This document shows positions 46,684-58,774 of a stretch of DNA of 64,000 bases, one piece after another. The DNA is from Entonaema liquescens. Taxonomy: Eukaryota > Ascomycota > Sordariomycetes > Xylariales > Xylariaceae. Each line of letters starts with the position of its first letter. Position 1 is the stretch's first letter. Below the pieces are notes generated by a model. That model saw only the letters and a list, made by a program, of their open reading frames with translations, had not been told where the DNA came from and did no database searches. The position numbers and the translations under genes are program-made. The DNA is taken from contig CADCSX010000002.1 in the NCBI GenBank assembly GCA_902805475.1, positions 3,410,001 through 3,474,000 of the forward strand, in the 5' to 3' direction.

Positions 46684-48005
46684 CTACATAGCACTAGGAA
46701 GTGCCAAGGGAGAGGTATCCGTACCTGGGGTCTCCGAGCGCCCCGCCGAGAGAAACTTCATGATGTCGGCCCGCAATTTCTGATCAAGCGTATCTACACA
46801 GAATTCGTGCCGTACTCCCAGAAGTATTTCTGTTATTTCGTAGCAGCCCCAGATCGTTCCCTCGAGGTATGCCCTTGTCAGACGCAGCTCTCGCTGGATG
46901 TCGGCCATCAGAAGGAACCATGAAGTGCTTATGAGGAAAACGTCATGCAGGTGTAGCTCGCGGAGCGTTCCCTTGTGACGGCAGAGGAAGCCCATCAACT
47001 CTTGCCGTTCGGTGTGAACATGGTGGAGTTTAACACTCTTCAGGTACGGCCAGGTAAACCCCTGCGGGATAGCATAGCTGAGCGGTACACCCCTAGCCCA
47101 AGGCTTATGATCTTGACTCCTGTCGGCTGTAACCGTCGTACAAAAAAATCAAGGTCTAGCGTGCGTAGCTCGGTAAGCAGGGTAAGGCATGATCGCATCG
47201 CACCGGCTCTCATGGTCTCGTTGAATCGAGAAATGATCTTCACTAGATAGGGGTATGGACACACAACTTTATTGTCAAGTGAGAGCTTCAGATGTTTGAG
47301 CTTGCCTAGAGGTTTAAGCAATGACTTGAGCTCGGCATTGCTGGAGTGGAAAAAGCCCCAATCAAGATGAGTTATTGAAAGGCTCTTTAAGCAGATGCCC
47401 GTATCCGCGAGCGTCTGTAACAGCATTTTAAACGGTTGGCTTGCTACAGCGACCGTGGAGAGATTAGCAACGTGGAAATCCTGGGACCGGCCTTCGTCTC
47501 CAGGATCATTTATGAAGGCAAATGTGCTCAGAGAGATGTGTCGAAGCCGTGGGAATCGGGGAAGTACGTGCAAGAAGTGTAAGTATTCATAATCAGAGCC
47601 CCAATAAGTACCGGGGGGCCACGTACCACTTCCTCTAGTATCCCTTGTATTGATTGGCGCAAAGGCGTCATTGATCTGCAATCTCGGTAGGAAAATGGCG
47701 GCTGGCTGGAACTCTATCGATCGTACGCCTTGGGCAATGTAAGGCTGGCTTGTGAGAGCCCTTAACTTCCGAGAAGGATCCTGGTTCACCTGTAAGAGGA
47801 TACTAGGGCAAAGATATTGTGATCCAATTATCGAAAAGCTCTTGCAGATGAATCGAAATCGTTTAACATCGCCAGCATCTAAATATGAGCAGATGCGATG
47901 GAGGATCTCTGCTGGAAGCTTATTCATATTGGATTGCTGGTGTTGGGGAGTAGCCGTTGGTGGTGCTACCATCCAGCGGTGGGAGGGCATCTGGGGCGTA
48001 CCCAT
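46684..48005 (-). CDS. F-box protein
   Basis: Single exon, about 440 residues. Residues 27-70 are an F-box (NKLPAEILHRICSYLDAGDV, then FRFICKSF), the Skp1-binding module of SCF ubiquitin ligases. The remainder resembles the leucine-rich, poorly conserved C-termini of the many fungal F-box proteins (LPRFPRLRHISLSTF, KSLSITHLDWGFF, GTLRELHLHDVFLIS). The frame breaks at C4 on the plus strand, 47090-47093. One additional base joins LGLG to GVPLSYAIPQGFTWPYLKS and on to MGFLCRHKGTLREL, making both halves one protein. Substrate unknown. The start at 48005 is the first ATG; Met27 just before the F-box is the alternative. Confidence 0.78.
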
Positions 48006-48640
48006 TATCGTGAGCTTGCGGCTGAGGTATCCTGCTGGTATTATAGCTTAAATGTGTTTGTTGGTTAACGAGGATGATTTGTATTTGTAAGGTGTGTCTT
48101 GAGTCTTGTAAGTTGTAGGTTGAAAGTTTAGAAATTCAAATTGGTAACGTCCGAACCGACAGACTTATATAGAAAATGAAATGAAGTCTGATTACTTACG
48201 CACCTACCTAACCAACCTAAGTATATGCCTTACTTACCTGGTCCGTACCTACCCAAGGTACACGCGTAAGATACATTGAGTATGAGTTATCTACCTTCAC
48301 CAGCTGTATCGGTCGACAGTTGACATACTGTGGGGCCGAAATACTATCATACAAGCTTCCAAATACCTCATAAGGTACGAGCGAAGGTACAAATCAATCA
48401 TAGTGAGCATTGGCGGACCAGTGCTACAGACCTAAGGTACGTTCCATGCAACGTACGTCGACAATCTTAGGTACGCTTCAGTCGGTTTATCAGACGGTTG
48501 TCTATTAGTTAAGTGCCCCACTATTGGAATCATATTCCAACGTGTCATGGATTGAGTAGAATGACTTGTATTAGGTGGTGCATTCCAATATGTCTGTTTA
48601 TGTAGGAGCGATGCGAGCCCTCGAATATATTGTCCTTTAA
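48006..48640. other. Intergenic region
   Basis: Between the F-box gene start and the 3' end of the transporter gene. Rich in GGTAC/TACCT words (48200-48470); no gene seen. Confidence 0.45.
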
Positions 48641-50973
48641 TCAGTGAGCAAATCGAAAATCCAGCCTTCGAGAGCCCTGTAGCTTGGTGGTCTTCCTGTA
48701 TTCCATTTGCTGCTCCTCACTTAGGGCATTCCATACGCGCTCTTTTTGCTTGTTTCGCCAGACATAGTAGAGCTTTGTCAATAGGAAGACCAGTATAGAA
48801 ATCAAATTGATCACGAGCAGCGCTGAATTCCCGCGGCGGTATAGAGGCTTGTCGTCATCGCGATAAATATAAGAAGCGTATACGTTGCCCGCTTGGACGC
48901 TCATCTAACAGATTGTTAACCCTATTACTCCTGTGACTAGTATAATAAAGTAGTACTCAAGTGAGACTCACATTATATAGAGCTGCCGAAACCGTCCGAG
49001 TACCGACATTATTAGAATTCTTAGAACACCAACCGACTAATATTGCATCTGAAGAGGCGTTAGCTAACAACGATTACTGCGTAGAGCCAAGCAGGGAAGA
49101 CGTACGACAGTATGGATAGGACAGAAGGACCATCATAATTGTGTATGTGCCCCATTTATCTTCAATCAAGCCTCCCCAGAATCTCAAAGCAAAAATACAG
49201 GGTAGGGTCCAAAGAGGCTGCACAATAGCGACCAATGATCGTTCGTTCAACCATTCAGACAGCCTTGTGAGCAGAATGAGGTTGATAATGTGCATTACGT
49301 CCTTATTAAAGTTAGCAAAGGCTAATAGAAAGAGCTGGAACAGTCCATTCTTACTGCCGGAATAGTCAAAAGGTTGGTGTTAAACGTGCTGAAACCGAGC
49401 GACCGAAGGGTAAGAGTGAGATAGGTTTTGGGGGGCGATTGAGGAACATAAGCGCAGAAGCCGATGGCGTATAAGGGCCACAAGTCGTAGTCTTTCAAGG
49501 CTTCCCATAACCGCCTCGGTGTTAATGCCTGTCGATTATGCATATCTCCTTTGGAAGGGTCATCGCGAAGTACCCGGTTCACAACAATTGCCTCTTCTCG
49601 CTCCGTGAACCAACCATTCGGGCGGAACCATGTTTTGGTCTGCACCGCAGATGCAGGCATCATGAAGAATGATGCTATTCCAATGCATAGAGTTATAAAC
49701 CCTTCAAGTAGAAATAGCCATCGCCAACCTTCCCAACCCAGGACGCCCCTGAGGTGAAGGAGCGCAAAAGCCAGCAAAGAGGTAACAATTCCTGTGATCG
49801 ATACTTGATAAATTAAAGTTAGCGAATCCCTAATTTCAGTTTTAGTAGAGGGTTACTGATAGTCTTGGAGCTTACACGACGTCCAGAAGTAGCTAAGTCT
49901 TATTGGTAGTTCACGCGATGTGTAGAAGTAGGATAGCCATAATACCAAGTCGGGTATAAATCCTCCCTTTTGAATAAATTAGATCGACAATCCAAATGAT
50001 GTTCAACAGGGGAATGTTACCTCGAGAAATCCAAGTAGACTTCGGGTTAATAAAAAGGAACCACGGCCGGTTAAAGCGCATTGCGAAATGGCGACGAATG
50101 ACCATAGAACCATTTGCATGGGAATCCAGCGGTCTGGGCCTACCGCTTTTGATATAAGCTGCGATGGCAGTTCGGCGATCAAGAAAGATACTAAGAAGAT
50201 AGAATGACCATAGTTATAGTCTATATGTTGATACGTCGTTAGTGAAATGATTATGTTTATTCATAACACATCGCGACAGAGCTGGAGCACGCACTTGCGA
50301 GGCTTACCCCTAGTCAAAGATATGGGTGGTGAGTTTTGAGTGGATTAGGCCATACCATTAGTATCTAGACCCAAGTCATCGAGCATGTTGTCAGAAACTG
50401 CTTGTGAGAGATTGCCGCGGTCTACTTGTAAGCCGAAGAACATGATGCACTGGACCGGAGCAAGTTGTTAGCCCCTATCGAAGTAATAACAGGGCGGCTT
50501 CGTACCGCCCATAAACAGACTTTCCAATCAAGCTTCCGGATTAATTCTCTTTCTTCCCTGGCTGACCAGGTCAACTTTGGATTGAAGATATGTCTGCATT
50601 CATATTGACAGTTCTCGTAGACTTGTCGCCAATACTCTGTGGTTTCCGTGTCTAAAAATGGGTTCTCTATCTCTATTACTGGATCTTCAATTCGAATTGT
50701 CTCGCCCAGTAAAGCCGTTGGGCTTTGACTAGGTGTTGCATCTAAGGATCCGTAAGACTTCTGGTCTTCCGGGTCATCTGAAGCGAGCGGTTGATAAGAC
50801 ATTTTGGTTGATAGCCGAGGGAGTGTAGGAAGTGTTGACTCTCTGGCATTCAGGTCTAATAACTCAAAGCTTAAGGGACTATCATCGCCAACCAACGAAC
50901 TACTAGACGAAGAAGGAATGACCGGTTCAACCGAGTCACTTTTCAAAATTGCCGGAAGTTTGAAAAATGACAT
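48641..50973 (-). CDS. MFS permease, allantoate/anion:cation symporter type
   Basis: Eight exons on the minus strand: 50506-50973, 50356-50449, 50021-50220, 49876-49966, 49355-49803, 49106-49301, 48972-49048 and 48641-48904. All phases agree and no frameshift is needed; 612 residues. The transporter core begins RKLDWKVCLWACIMFF, then QVDRGNLSQAVSDNML and FLIAELPSQLISK, LGFLEGGFIPDLVLWLSYFY, WRWLFLLEGFIT, WGGLIEDKWGTY, NNVGTRTVSAALYN. This is the Dal5-like ACS family of 12-helix plasma-membrane permeases, which import small organic anions such as allantoate, nicotinate or pantothenate. The substrate cannot be told from sequence. The N-terminus carries an unusually long hydrophilic extension. 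Met at 50803 is a possible shorter start. Confidence 0.87.
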
Positions 50974-52208
50974 ATTGGCCGGTTGGTACCCCTTGGGGGT
51001 ACGGTATATTAATACCCGAGACAATTCATTGTGCGAAAGTGTGTAAAAATGGTATGTGAGAATAGGTGGGATGGATGACGTGCTACGTAGTTGCTGCTCA
51101 CGCGGGCTTCTAAGTGTCGCGGATGGGAATCGGCTTCCCCTAACCAGCAGAAATATACTGATCTAGCGATAGGATTTGTTGGTTATCATCCACACACACT
51201 ACATCTGTAGTATATATGTTGCATACAAGTTATGGAGACGTAGATGGGAATGTGGGTTGAATAGAAGAATGCCATCCTGCTGTTGACACCTCCATTACTA
51301 TGAAGCTTGCAAGGGGTGGGAGGATGTTGAGGCTGAACGAATGAAATGGCAAGATAGGTGATTTGGTGATCACGGTTGGAATTCCATCATTTTGGGTTCG
51401 CGCGGGTTCTCAATAAACCTGATTACCTCTATCTTATCTTATCCGCACAGCCATTTTTATTAGCCACCAAGTATATTTAGTAGCCACACCATCTCACATC
51501 TCACGAGATAATCGGAAGATGGAAATCAATCATCCGGGTTTCGTTGGTACCTGAATACATGAATACCATTCAACATGGATATGACGTCAGCTTCAACAAG
51601 GCTGGCAGGTTCCGTCAAAGGTCCCGTCAAATCTGACAGCCCTTTCAAAAATCAGAAGCCAGAAGCGTTTCAATACGAGCGCCAAGCCAGTTTCAAACCC
51701 CACATGCTAAATCTCTCGCCCACTCACCTTTTAACCACTGTAAATCTTTACTGAATAGCTGGCGGAAACAATGGGTCTAACTAACACAGCCCACTGAGCA
51801 CTGTGTCTCTGCTATCGATTCAGCACAGTTCAGCGCTGCACAGCCCAGCGATCAATGCGTTTTAAACCAAACCAAACCAACTCTCTTTCTCCTCGTATCT
51901 ATTTCCTTTGGATTGGTTTTATCGTCATTTTATCGTCTCGTCTCGTCTCGTCTCTTGCATTATCCACTATCTAGATTTTATTCAGTTTGAGTCTTGTGTT
52001 TCCTTGATTCCCTCGCTTTCTAAAACCAGGTATTCTGTGTGTATACAAACAAACAGAGACAGACAAGAATAAACGTTCGATTTACCGCTCGAGTTTTCCG
52101 TTTGATCCGTTTACCCTTTTTTGGCTGGCCAAAAGGAATTAAAGAAAAAGGTTCAACTTCGCAACTGGAACCTGTAAATACCGATTAAAAATAGTTCCTG
52201 TCGCAAAA
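50974..52208. other. Divergent promoter region with CT-rich tracts
   Basis: This separates the MFS gene (-) from the CFEM gene (+). The 370 bp before the CFEM ATG are pyrimidine-rich. They contain a pentanucleotide repeat of CGTCT (51934-51954, about four copies), AAACC repeats near 51865-51880, and repeated CAGC/CACAGC words near 51820-51850. CT-rich tracts are typical of strongly expressed fungal promoters. Confidence 0.5.
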
Positions 52209-52713
52209 ATGCAGTTCTCCACCATCGCCTTGTCCTTCTTCGCCGCCTTTGCTGCGGCCCAGAACTCTACCCTTCCGGATCTCGTCTCGCAATTACCGTC
52301 ATGCGCCTCAAGCTGTCTAGACAGTTCTGCCAAATCCGCGGGATGCTCGGCGACAGATTTCACGTGCCTCTGCAGTGAGGATAAACGACAGTCCTTTATT
52401 ACCAGTATTAGTGGTTGTATAGGATTCTCAGCCAAGTGTTCGCAAGATGATATCGGCAGTAAGCAGTAACCCCCTATAAGTGAATCAGGTCCGAGCGTAG
52501 TTCATCCAACTGACAAAATATTTAGAGCTTAGCACTTTGGCTCCCGAAATCTGCGATGCCGCGACGTCAAACCCAGATCCATCTGCCGTAGCATCGGCAT
52601 CCAATATCGTCACTTCGGCTATCGGCCCTACCGAAACTCCCGATGCCGGTGTTAGACCAGAAGTTGGTATGGGATTAGTTGGAGTTGCTGCTTTCGCAGC
52701 TTTGGCTCTTTAA
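52209..52713 (+). CDS. CFEM-domain GPI-anchored surface protein
   Basis: Two exons, 52209-52458 and 52526-52713, intron GTAAGC..TTTAG, 145 residues with consistent phase. Residues 1-17 (MQFSTIALSFFAAFAAA) are a signal peptide. The mature part carries the eight cysteines of a CFEM domain (PSCASSC, GCSATDFTCLC, GCIGFSAKC, and the last in PEIC after the intron). The key Asp in SATDFTCLC, used for haem-iron binding in Csa2-type CFEM proteins, is present. A Ser/Ala-rich linker and a hydrophobic C-terminus (VGMGLVGVAAFAALAL) indicate a GPI-anchor signal. Roles known for the family are haem uptake, cell-wall structure and host interaction; which applies here is unknown. Confidence 0.9.
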
Positions 52714-53367
52714 GCTTTTCCCCGAATCCTATTCAACAACAATATTAGGAGACGACTAGGTTTTTTTTTTCCCGAGCAGATATATCTTCACGATATCTAA
52801 TAGCTCGGTATGGGGACAGGTTATTACATTTTAGATAATAGACTGGTCGGATGGATTACAATCTTTTAAGGTCGGGCAACTGGAGGGTTAACAGCACATT
52901 CTCAATTCTTAAATGAGACTTGAGGGTCATCGTCTCAGTATTACGAAAGACACTAGGTTAAGGGTCTAATATCTATTGCACATTATTGCGGTGGTAGCAG
53001 AGTTAGGTACCTTAGGCGTATATGTATGGTCGGCCACGGATAGGTTGGCTTTCGGATTCTATACATATCTAACATACCTATTTTAAGACATATCTTAAGT
53101 ACCTATAATAATTATCCTTAATATGCCCAGTGCAATCTTAAGTCTATTTGTCGATGTTGAAATAAGATGTTCGACATAGCTTAATTAGTGGATGTGATGG
53201 TTCAAGGACTAAGAGCGACGGCTTATACGATGGTGTTGTCCTTATACCGGCTACCTCCACCTCAAAAGCAAGCTAATGATGATATCCATATGACATGTAC
53301 GTCCTAAAAACTCCACTCAGTCGTAATGAACCTTAGTGGCATAACCATATTTCAAAGACCTTTCCTC
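52714..53367. other. Intergenic region
   Basis: 3' flanks of two converging genes. A T9 run lies near 52760. No gene or repeat recognised. Confidence 0.45.
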
Positions 53368-56300
53368 CTATGTTTGGTAGGGACCAGTCGTGAGGTTTAT
53401 GTACCGTACCGCTTGCAAGGGGCGTGATAGTCTGGTGTTAGTTAAGGGAATAGGTTCGTTTCGTAGTCCTTTGCTTTCAAGCTTTGCCTCGAAGTCCTGG
53501 AAACACTTGTCAGAATGTGCGAGGCATTCCCTATAGCCACTAGGCACTTTTCCAAAACCAAATCCGTCAATCACTACCTTCTCAAATTCCCGTTCTTCGA
53601 GGCATCGGTGTTCTTCTGGGAATAGCACTGGCATTACGGGGAAATGCAAATTACGAGATTCGATCAGATCATTCGTTTCAAGCGAGCTCGGGTATTTTTT
53701 GTCGAGGAGAGAGTAGAGACGGGTATAGTCTTGGGGGAAACAGTCGGCGAGTAAGTCCCTCAAAGTAAGGATTCCACCTTTTTCCCTTGAGTATCGAACA
53801 ATGTCTAGTCGATAGTCGACACATATGGTATAGTATTGATCCATGCTAGGGTCTATACTTTGACCTTTGAATCGCCAGCATAGACTTTCACGAAAAGTCT
53901 ATCTGAGCCAATTCTTTCGTAGCAAGGACCAAAAGTCAAAGTAAAGTCTTCACTAGCGCCGTACCGTATAAAGAGCTCAATGAGCTGGAATTCGAACCGG
54001 TTCTTAGAATTATATCCGATCTCATATGGCGGTTCCGCCTCCGCGTCCACGAATATCAGTCGCCTCAACAACCAGCTCCATAAATCAGCACCTTTTGTGA
54101 TTTGGCCCCCGAAGAACATTCTTTCGCACGGGGTGTTAGGAGAAATCCCAGCTTTAAAAAGCGTCTCTAGCATTTGAAACGCTCTTGGGTGGTTGAGCTG
54201 CTGCCGAGAAACCCCGTGTAAGACTGCATGTACTATTCGCTTTCTGAATTCTGGGTCATCCTCGGTTCGAAGGTTACATCGTCTACCCTCATCGAAGTAC
54301 TCGAATAACAGGTTTTGCGCAGCTAGGACAGCAATGAGCTGAGACGGCGGTACCTCCAATGCGGTGCCCGAGCCGCTCGGGGCGGTTCTGTAATGGGTTT
54401 GGAACAGCATCGTAATAGGGTTCGATAATCTATTCTTTGGCCCCCTTTCCAGTCCGTTTTGGAGCTTTTGGCTTGCGATTTTCTCAATATTATCCAAAAA
54501 CATGAGAAACCGATTGTTCAGCTTTGTCCCGTATTCTGTGTCGTAATGGCTATAGTGGACTCGTATGTAAACTGACATGATGCGTACAAGTTGGCATATA
54601 AACTCGGATCCCCTCAGTGATTCATTCCATAATGCCCCAGGTTCCGCAATAAAAAAGTCATTGGTTGCTGCAGACTTTATAAAAGCTAGAAGCGACTGGC
54701 ATGTTCGATCTATCGTGTCAATTTCACCGAGGTAGGATTTAATAACCCCGATATTTCTGTTTAGAAATTCTACCACAGTTCTATGCATGAATCTTACCCC
54801 TTTGAGACTTTTACATGTTTCATTTCTCATGGAACATACTTCAAGGAAACCTTTGCATAGTCCATTGACTTGGCGGCTTGATATATCCGAGAGCCTCTGG
54901 AGTTCTATATCAGGCAGTGATTGCGTAGATAGCTTGATCGCAAAATCCGGGTCATTTGAGAGTTCATTTAGAAACCTATACTGAAGTAAGGCTACTGGGT
55001 ATAGGCCGCCGATGTCAAGAGTAAGAGTCAAGAATTGGAATGCCTTTTGACGGTCATATTCCGGAATCGAATCAAATAGATGTTGATATAAATCTTTCAG
55101 CTCTGTTGGGAAGGCGGCTACCTTACGCCTGAGGTCTCGGATCTCGTCACCGTTAAGCACACCCTGCTCGATAGCTGCTAGAACCACCCGGACCCAAAGG
55201 AAAACTCCCTCGGCTTTATCAATAATCGAGCTTGCTATTGAGTTGAGTTCTTGTTTGCTGACTAAAGGAGACATGTTTGATAGCTCCTCAAACCTGTCTG
55301 TGATAAAAATCTGGATGTCATCACGCGTCCACTCGTGGATTCGAAAGCGTCGATACCCCTGAAAGCCAATCTCGAACTCGTTCCAGGGTCGGCTAGACAC
55401 ACATATCTTAAGATCGGAGGGATTTATTGTCGTCCAACTAATAATCTCCTTTATCAATCCGATAGGGCGGCCGTCAAACTCATCGAGTCCGTCTATGGAG
55501 AATATCATCTTATGATTCTCGAAAGTCTTATGGCTCTGAAGGAGTCGCTTAAATGCTTGCATGCTACTGGGGTTTGAAAGAGTTGTTTTCTCGTAATCTG
55601 ATGTCCATTGAGATGGAAGTGCAATAGGGATTAGTTCCGGCGCCGCTTTTAAGATATGGTGAAGTAAGCAAGCTGTAAGACCAGCTAGGTTCTTATGTTC
55701 ATCATCTCCTAGCCTCCAGAAAAAGGCTTTGGCGATAATGAGACGTTTTTCGCCTGCCCAGGTTTTGAGAAGTCCAAACGTGATATCGCTCTCACACAAG
55801 AACTTCATCAAAGTCGATTTGCCAGCTCCAGGTTTTCCCACGATGTGGAATATGTTTTTCTTATCTGGACTGTCAGGGGCCGTGTCGTTGCTAGGAGTGT
55901 CACCGTGGGGCCGGTCGAGTCCTCCTGTCAACCACGTAGAAAATGCTTCATGCTGTTGGTATTTCGCTAGATTCGAAGTAATATCCGCATCGGAATCAAA
56001 GGAATCATGGCTATTTTTGTTGGGGACCCTTGATGCACAGGGCTCGAAGGGGCTTCGGACCCTGGAGAAGCCACTGAAAAGTTGTTCGATGCGCTACTTC
56101 CACATTCTCAAAACGGTCATGCATTCTAGGATATCGGAGACTCTGTAGAATCGAGGCTTGTTTTAAAGGTATCTCTACAACTTCCTGAAGCTTGCGAAAA
56201 AATGTCATCATATTGTTAGAGTTAATGACAACTTGTTGCTGAAGCTTGAGAACTTGGTCTCTCAAGTGTAACATCTCTGTTTGAGACATTGACGTAGTAC

Positions 56301-56814
56301 TAAGTGTATACTCAAGCCGCTGTGCCAGGTCCGAGCTACAATTGAATAAGAATTGATCATGAAGAATCCTAGATAGGGCGGCTTACCGAGACATATTGCT
56401 CATCTGTATCTGTAACTGCCTCCTGTAATTATCGAGACTCGCTTCGAGTTGATCCCGCTCATTCTTCTTTCTCATATTCCTTACAACCGTTATTATAATG
56501 CTGAGTTTACTTCCTGGCTTCTTAGCTTTCAAGCTTTCAAGCAATGCCAAGAGTTTATTTGAAATCTCACCGCACTGCTGTGCGAGTCTACATAGAGCCT
56601 TCTCATCCTTGGTTAGATCAGATGCTGGTAGGTCTTCTATCACTCTCAGACTAAGCTCCCGCATTTCCCTCGCCAAAAATTCAGTGTTAGTATTGGATTC
56701 GGTTGCATCTTGGCGGGAATTGTGTAACTCCTTCGCCATCACGACAACTTTATAGCCGCATTCGATAAGTTGGAGAATATTGGAGGCCAGCCCTACGGCC
56801 GCCAGCGCCTCCAT
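53368..56814 (-). CDS. NACHT-domain STAND (NLR-like) protein
   Basis: Two exons on the minus strand: 56387-56814 and 53368-56335, intron 56336-56386 (GTAAGC..TTGTAG), about 1,130 residues. The N-terminus (MEALAAVGLASNILQLIECG) is the alpha-helical fungal NACHT-associated domain, followed by a probable coiled coil around QVLKLQQQVVINSNN. The NACHT domain has Walker A GKPGAGKST, Walker B MIFSIDGLDEFDG, sensor motif KICVSSRPW and a downstream VRFMHRTVVEFL winged-helix-like segment. The C-terminus lacks recognisable ankyrin, WD or TPR repeats. Two frame steps are needed: between about 56010 and 56090 (one extra base, or two missing), and at AAA (53866-53868 on +, one missing base). The second links YAGDSK to GQSIDPSMDQYYTICVDY. 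Fungal NACHT proteins of this type act in heterokaryon incompatibility or non-self sensing. Confidence 0.78.
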
Positions 56815-57761
56815 GATTGTCTTATATATGAAAACTGGAGAAACGGAATATTTCAATATTGTCGCTGTCTAGAGCAGGACTTACTTCGTCTTCACAATTA
56901 TAGCTAAGTCGAACCTAGCGAGTAGATTATACATCTTTGTAGTACTATAGCTTTTTATTTAACTGAATAGTTCTATGCTTGCTTAAGTATAAGGCTCTGG
57001 TTCGTTCAAATAAGTCAAGAAAAGACGAGGGGTCAGCACCCACTATCAACATATACAAGCACAACAGGTTTTAAAAAAGGATTCAAACACCATAACGTGA
57101 GATATAAAAGTAGATAAAGAGGACTGTAATAAACATTAGCCAGTTTATATCGAGTTGGTAATTGTTATAGTTGTATTTCCTTCTTTTCGTCTTGATATCA
57201 TAAGTGAAACATTCAATATGAAGTATTAAAGGTTATAGCATATTATTTGGTCCGTGCATTAGGCTTTTTTGACGCTGTTCTGCTGCGCCAACCTGTGCAG
57301 TCAGTAGAAATAACTGAAAATCGGAGACTCAGAGATTGCACAGCCACTCGACTCCTCTCTCGCTGTAGGCAGAATAGGCAGACCACCAATTGTTGAGCTG
57401 CACCAATAAAGTTCTATCGACAACCATACACGTTAAACTCCTATTCCTAGGAACACTAAGGGCAACATACTTAGGTAGATATAGTTAGTATAAGTTGCGT
57501 CAAGGTTCTATCAGGAAGAAGTTACTTTAACCTTTGCTTAAGAATGGCCGTAATGTTCAACCTAAGAGTTCCTATTAGTCAAGCACGAATCTTGACATTG
57601 AGCCTTTAGGTAGGTTGTAGAGTTAAAAACCTCATGCTAGGTCAGGATAGCACAATATAGAAGCAGATTTAGGATGAGGCTATCTTGGCACTTGAATAGT
57701 TAAACTACGCATCAATACTAGCTATATTTCCGGTGCTATTTTCTAAGAGAATAGATATTAC

Positions 57762-58106
57762 ACCTATTCACGGTGAATAGGTACTCTCTCGACCACTCTA
57801 TTATGGTCACTAGAGGGAACTTTGGGCTGAATTAGTGGCATGTAAATGCGGGTTGGTATCATACAAGGTAAGTTTAAGGCGATAAATCCCGTTGGAGGAA
57901 AGCATCACTTTAGTAGATAAGTTAACGTCAAGTTTCCATAACAGTTCTTATGACATCTCGTCCTTGAGTGTCACGAGGCAAACCAAAAGGTGAGGAAATA
58001 ACTTCGTTACTCCGCAAGGGATTCTAACTAGGATAGCTCTGAAGTCAGAGCTATACATAGGTACTAAACGGTTTCTTTATTCTAAGGGGGTCTCAAGTGA
58101 GACCCC
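57762..58106. repeat. Cluster of three short near-perfect palindromes
   Basis: Three hairpin-forming palindromes: 57762-57782 (arms ACCTATTCAC, 1-nt centre), 58033-58054 (arms ATAGCTCTGA, centre AG) and 58087-58106 (arms GGGGTCTCA, centre AG). Arms are 9-10 bp and exact. The last two share the same centre and lie 32 nt apart. Function unknown. Confidence 0.6.
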
Positions 58107-58206
58107 TGGCATTAAGAGTTGAAGCCACATAAGTCTTTCTAGGTAGTAATAACTTGTAGGTCCCGCAAGGTTGCATTACCTCTATATAATGTTCATATCA
58201 GCATAT

Positions 58207-58282
58207 TAGGTAGGTAGGTACATTTAAGAAATGTCGTATGACAGATAACATGTGACCAACATCTTACGTACCTACCTACCTA
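58207..58282. repeat. 15-bp inverted repeat
   Basis: TAGGTAGGTAGGTAC at 58207-58221 is exactly complementary to 58268-58282, with a 46-nt spacer. The arms are a tetranucleotide GGTA microsatellite; similar TACC/GGTA words are scattered across the window. Confidence 0.7.
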
Positions 58283-58774
58283 GTCTTGTACAGTCACAGG
58301 GATATAGTTTGCGTAGTTATATTATGACTTTTAATGAGCAATATGATTGATATTATAGCGTCCTTATCGATGCCTAAGGCCGAAATATGCTGGCACACCA
58401 CCCCCAACTATATACTATCCCTAAAGAACTTCTGGGAGTTGGTCCTTTCCCCTGAGCCGGCTGCCTGGTAGACTATTCGGCTCTGAAAAAGGCTCGCGGC
58501 TCTTCGACTTGAGAACTTTAATACCTGATCTATACGATGCAGCCTAGAGATCTAAAGGGACTACTTTACGATTCATTTGGTAAAGATTTCACTACATTTC
58601 TTGGGCATGACTTCCGTTTGATACAATGCATGCTGGTCGTTGTATCTGGGTAAATGATCTCGTACAATACGAACTGGTGGAAGTCGGTAGCCTCGGACTG
58701 AGCTTCATATCGCCACTTGATTGGGACGGTAGCATATTGTGCCACTACAGCATTGGTGTTGATGGTTTATCCAT

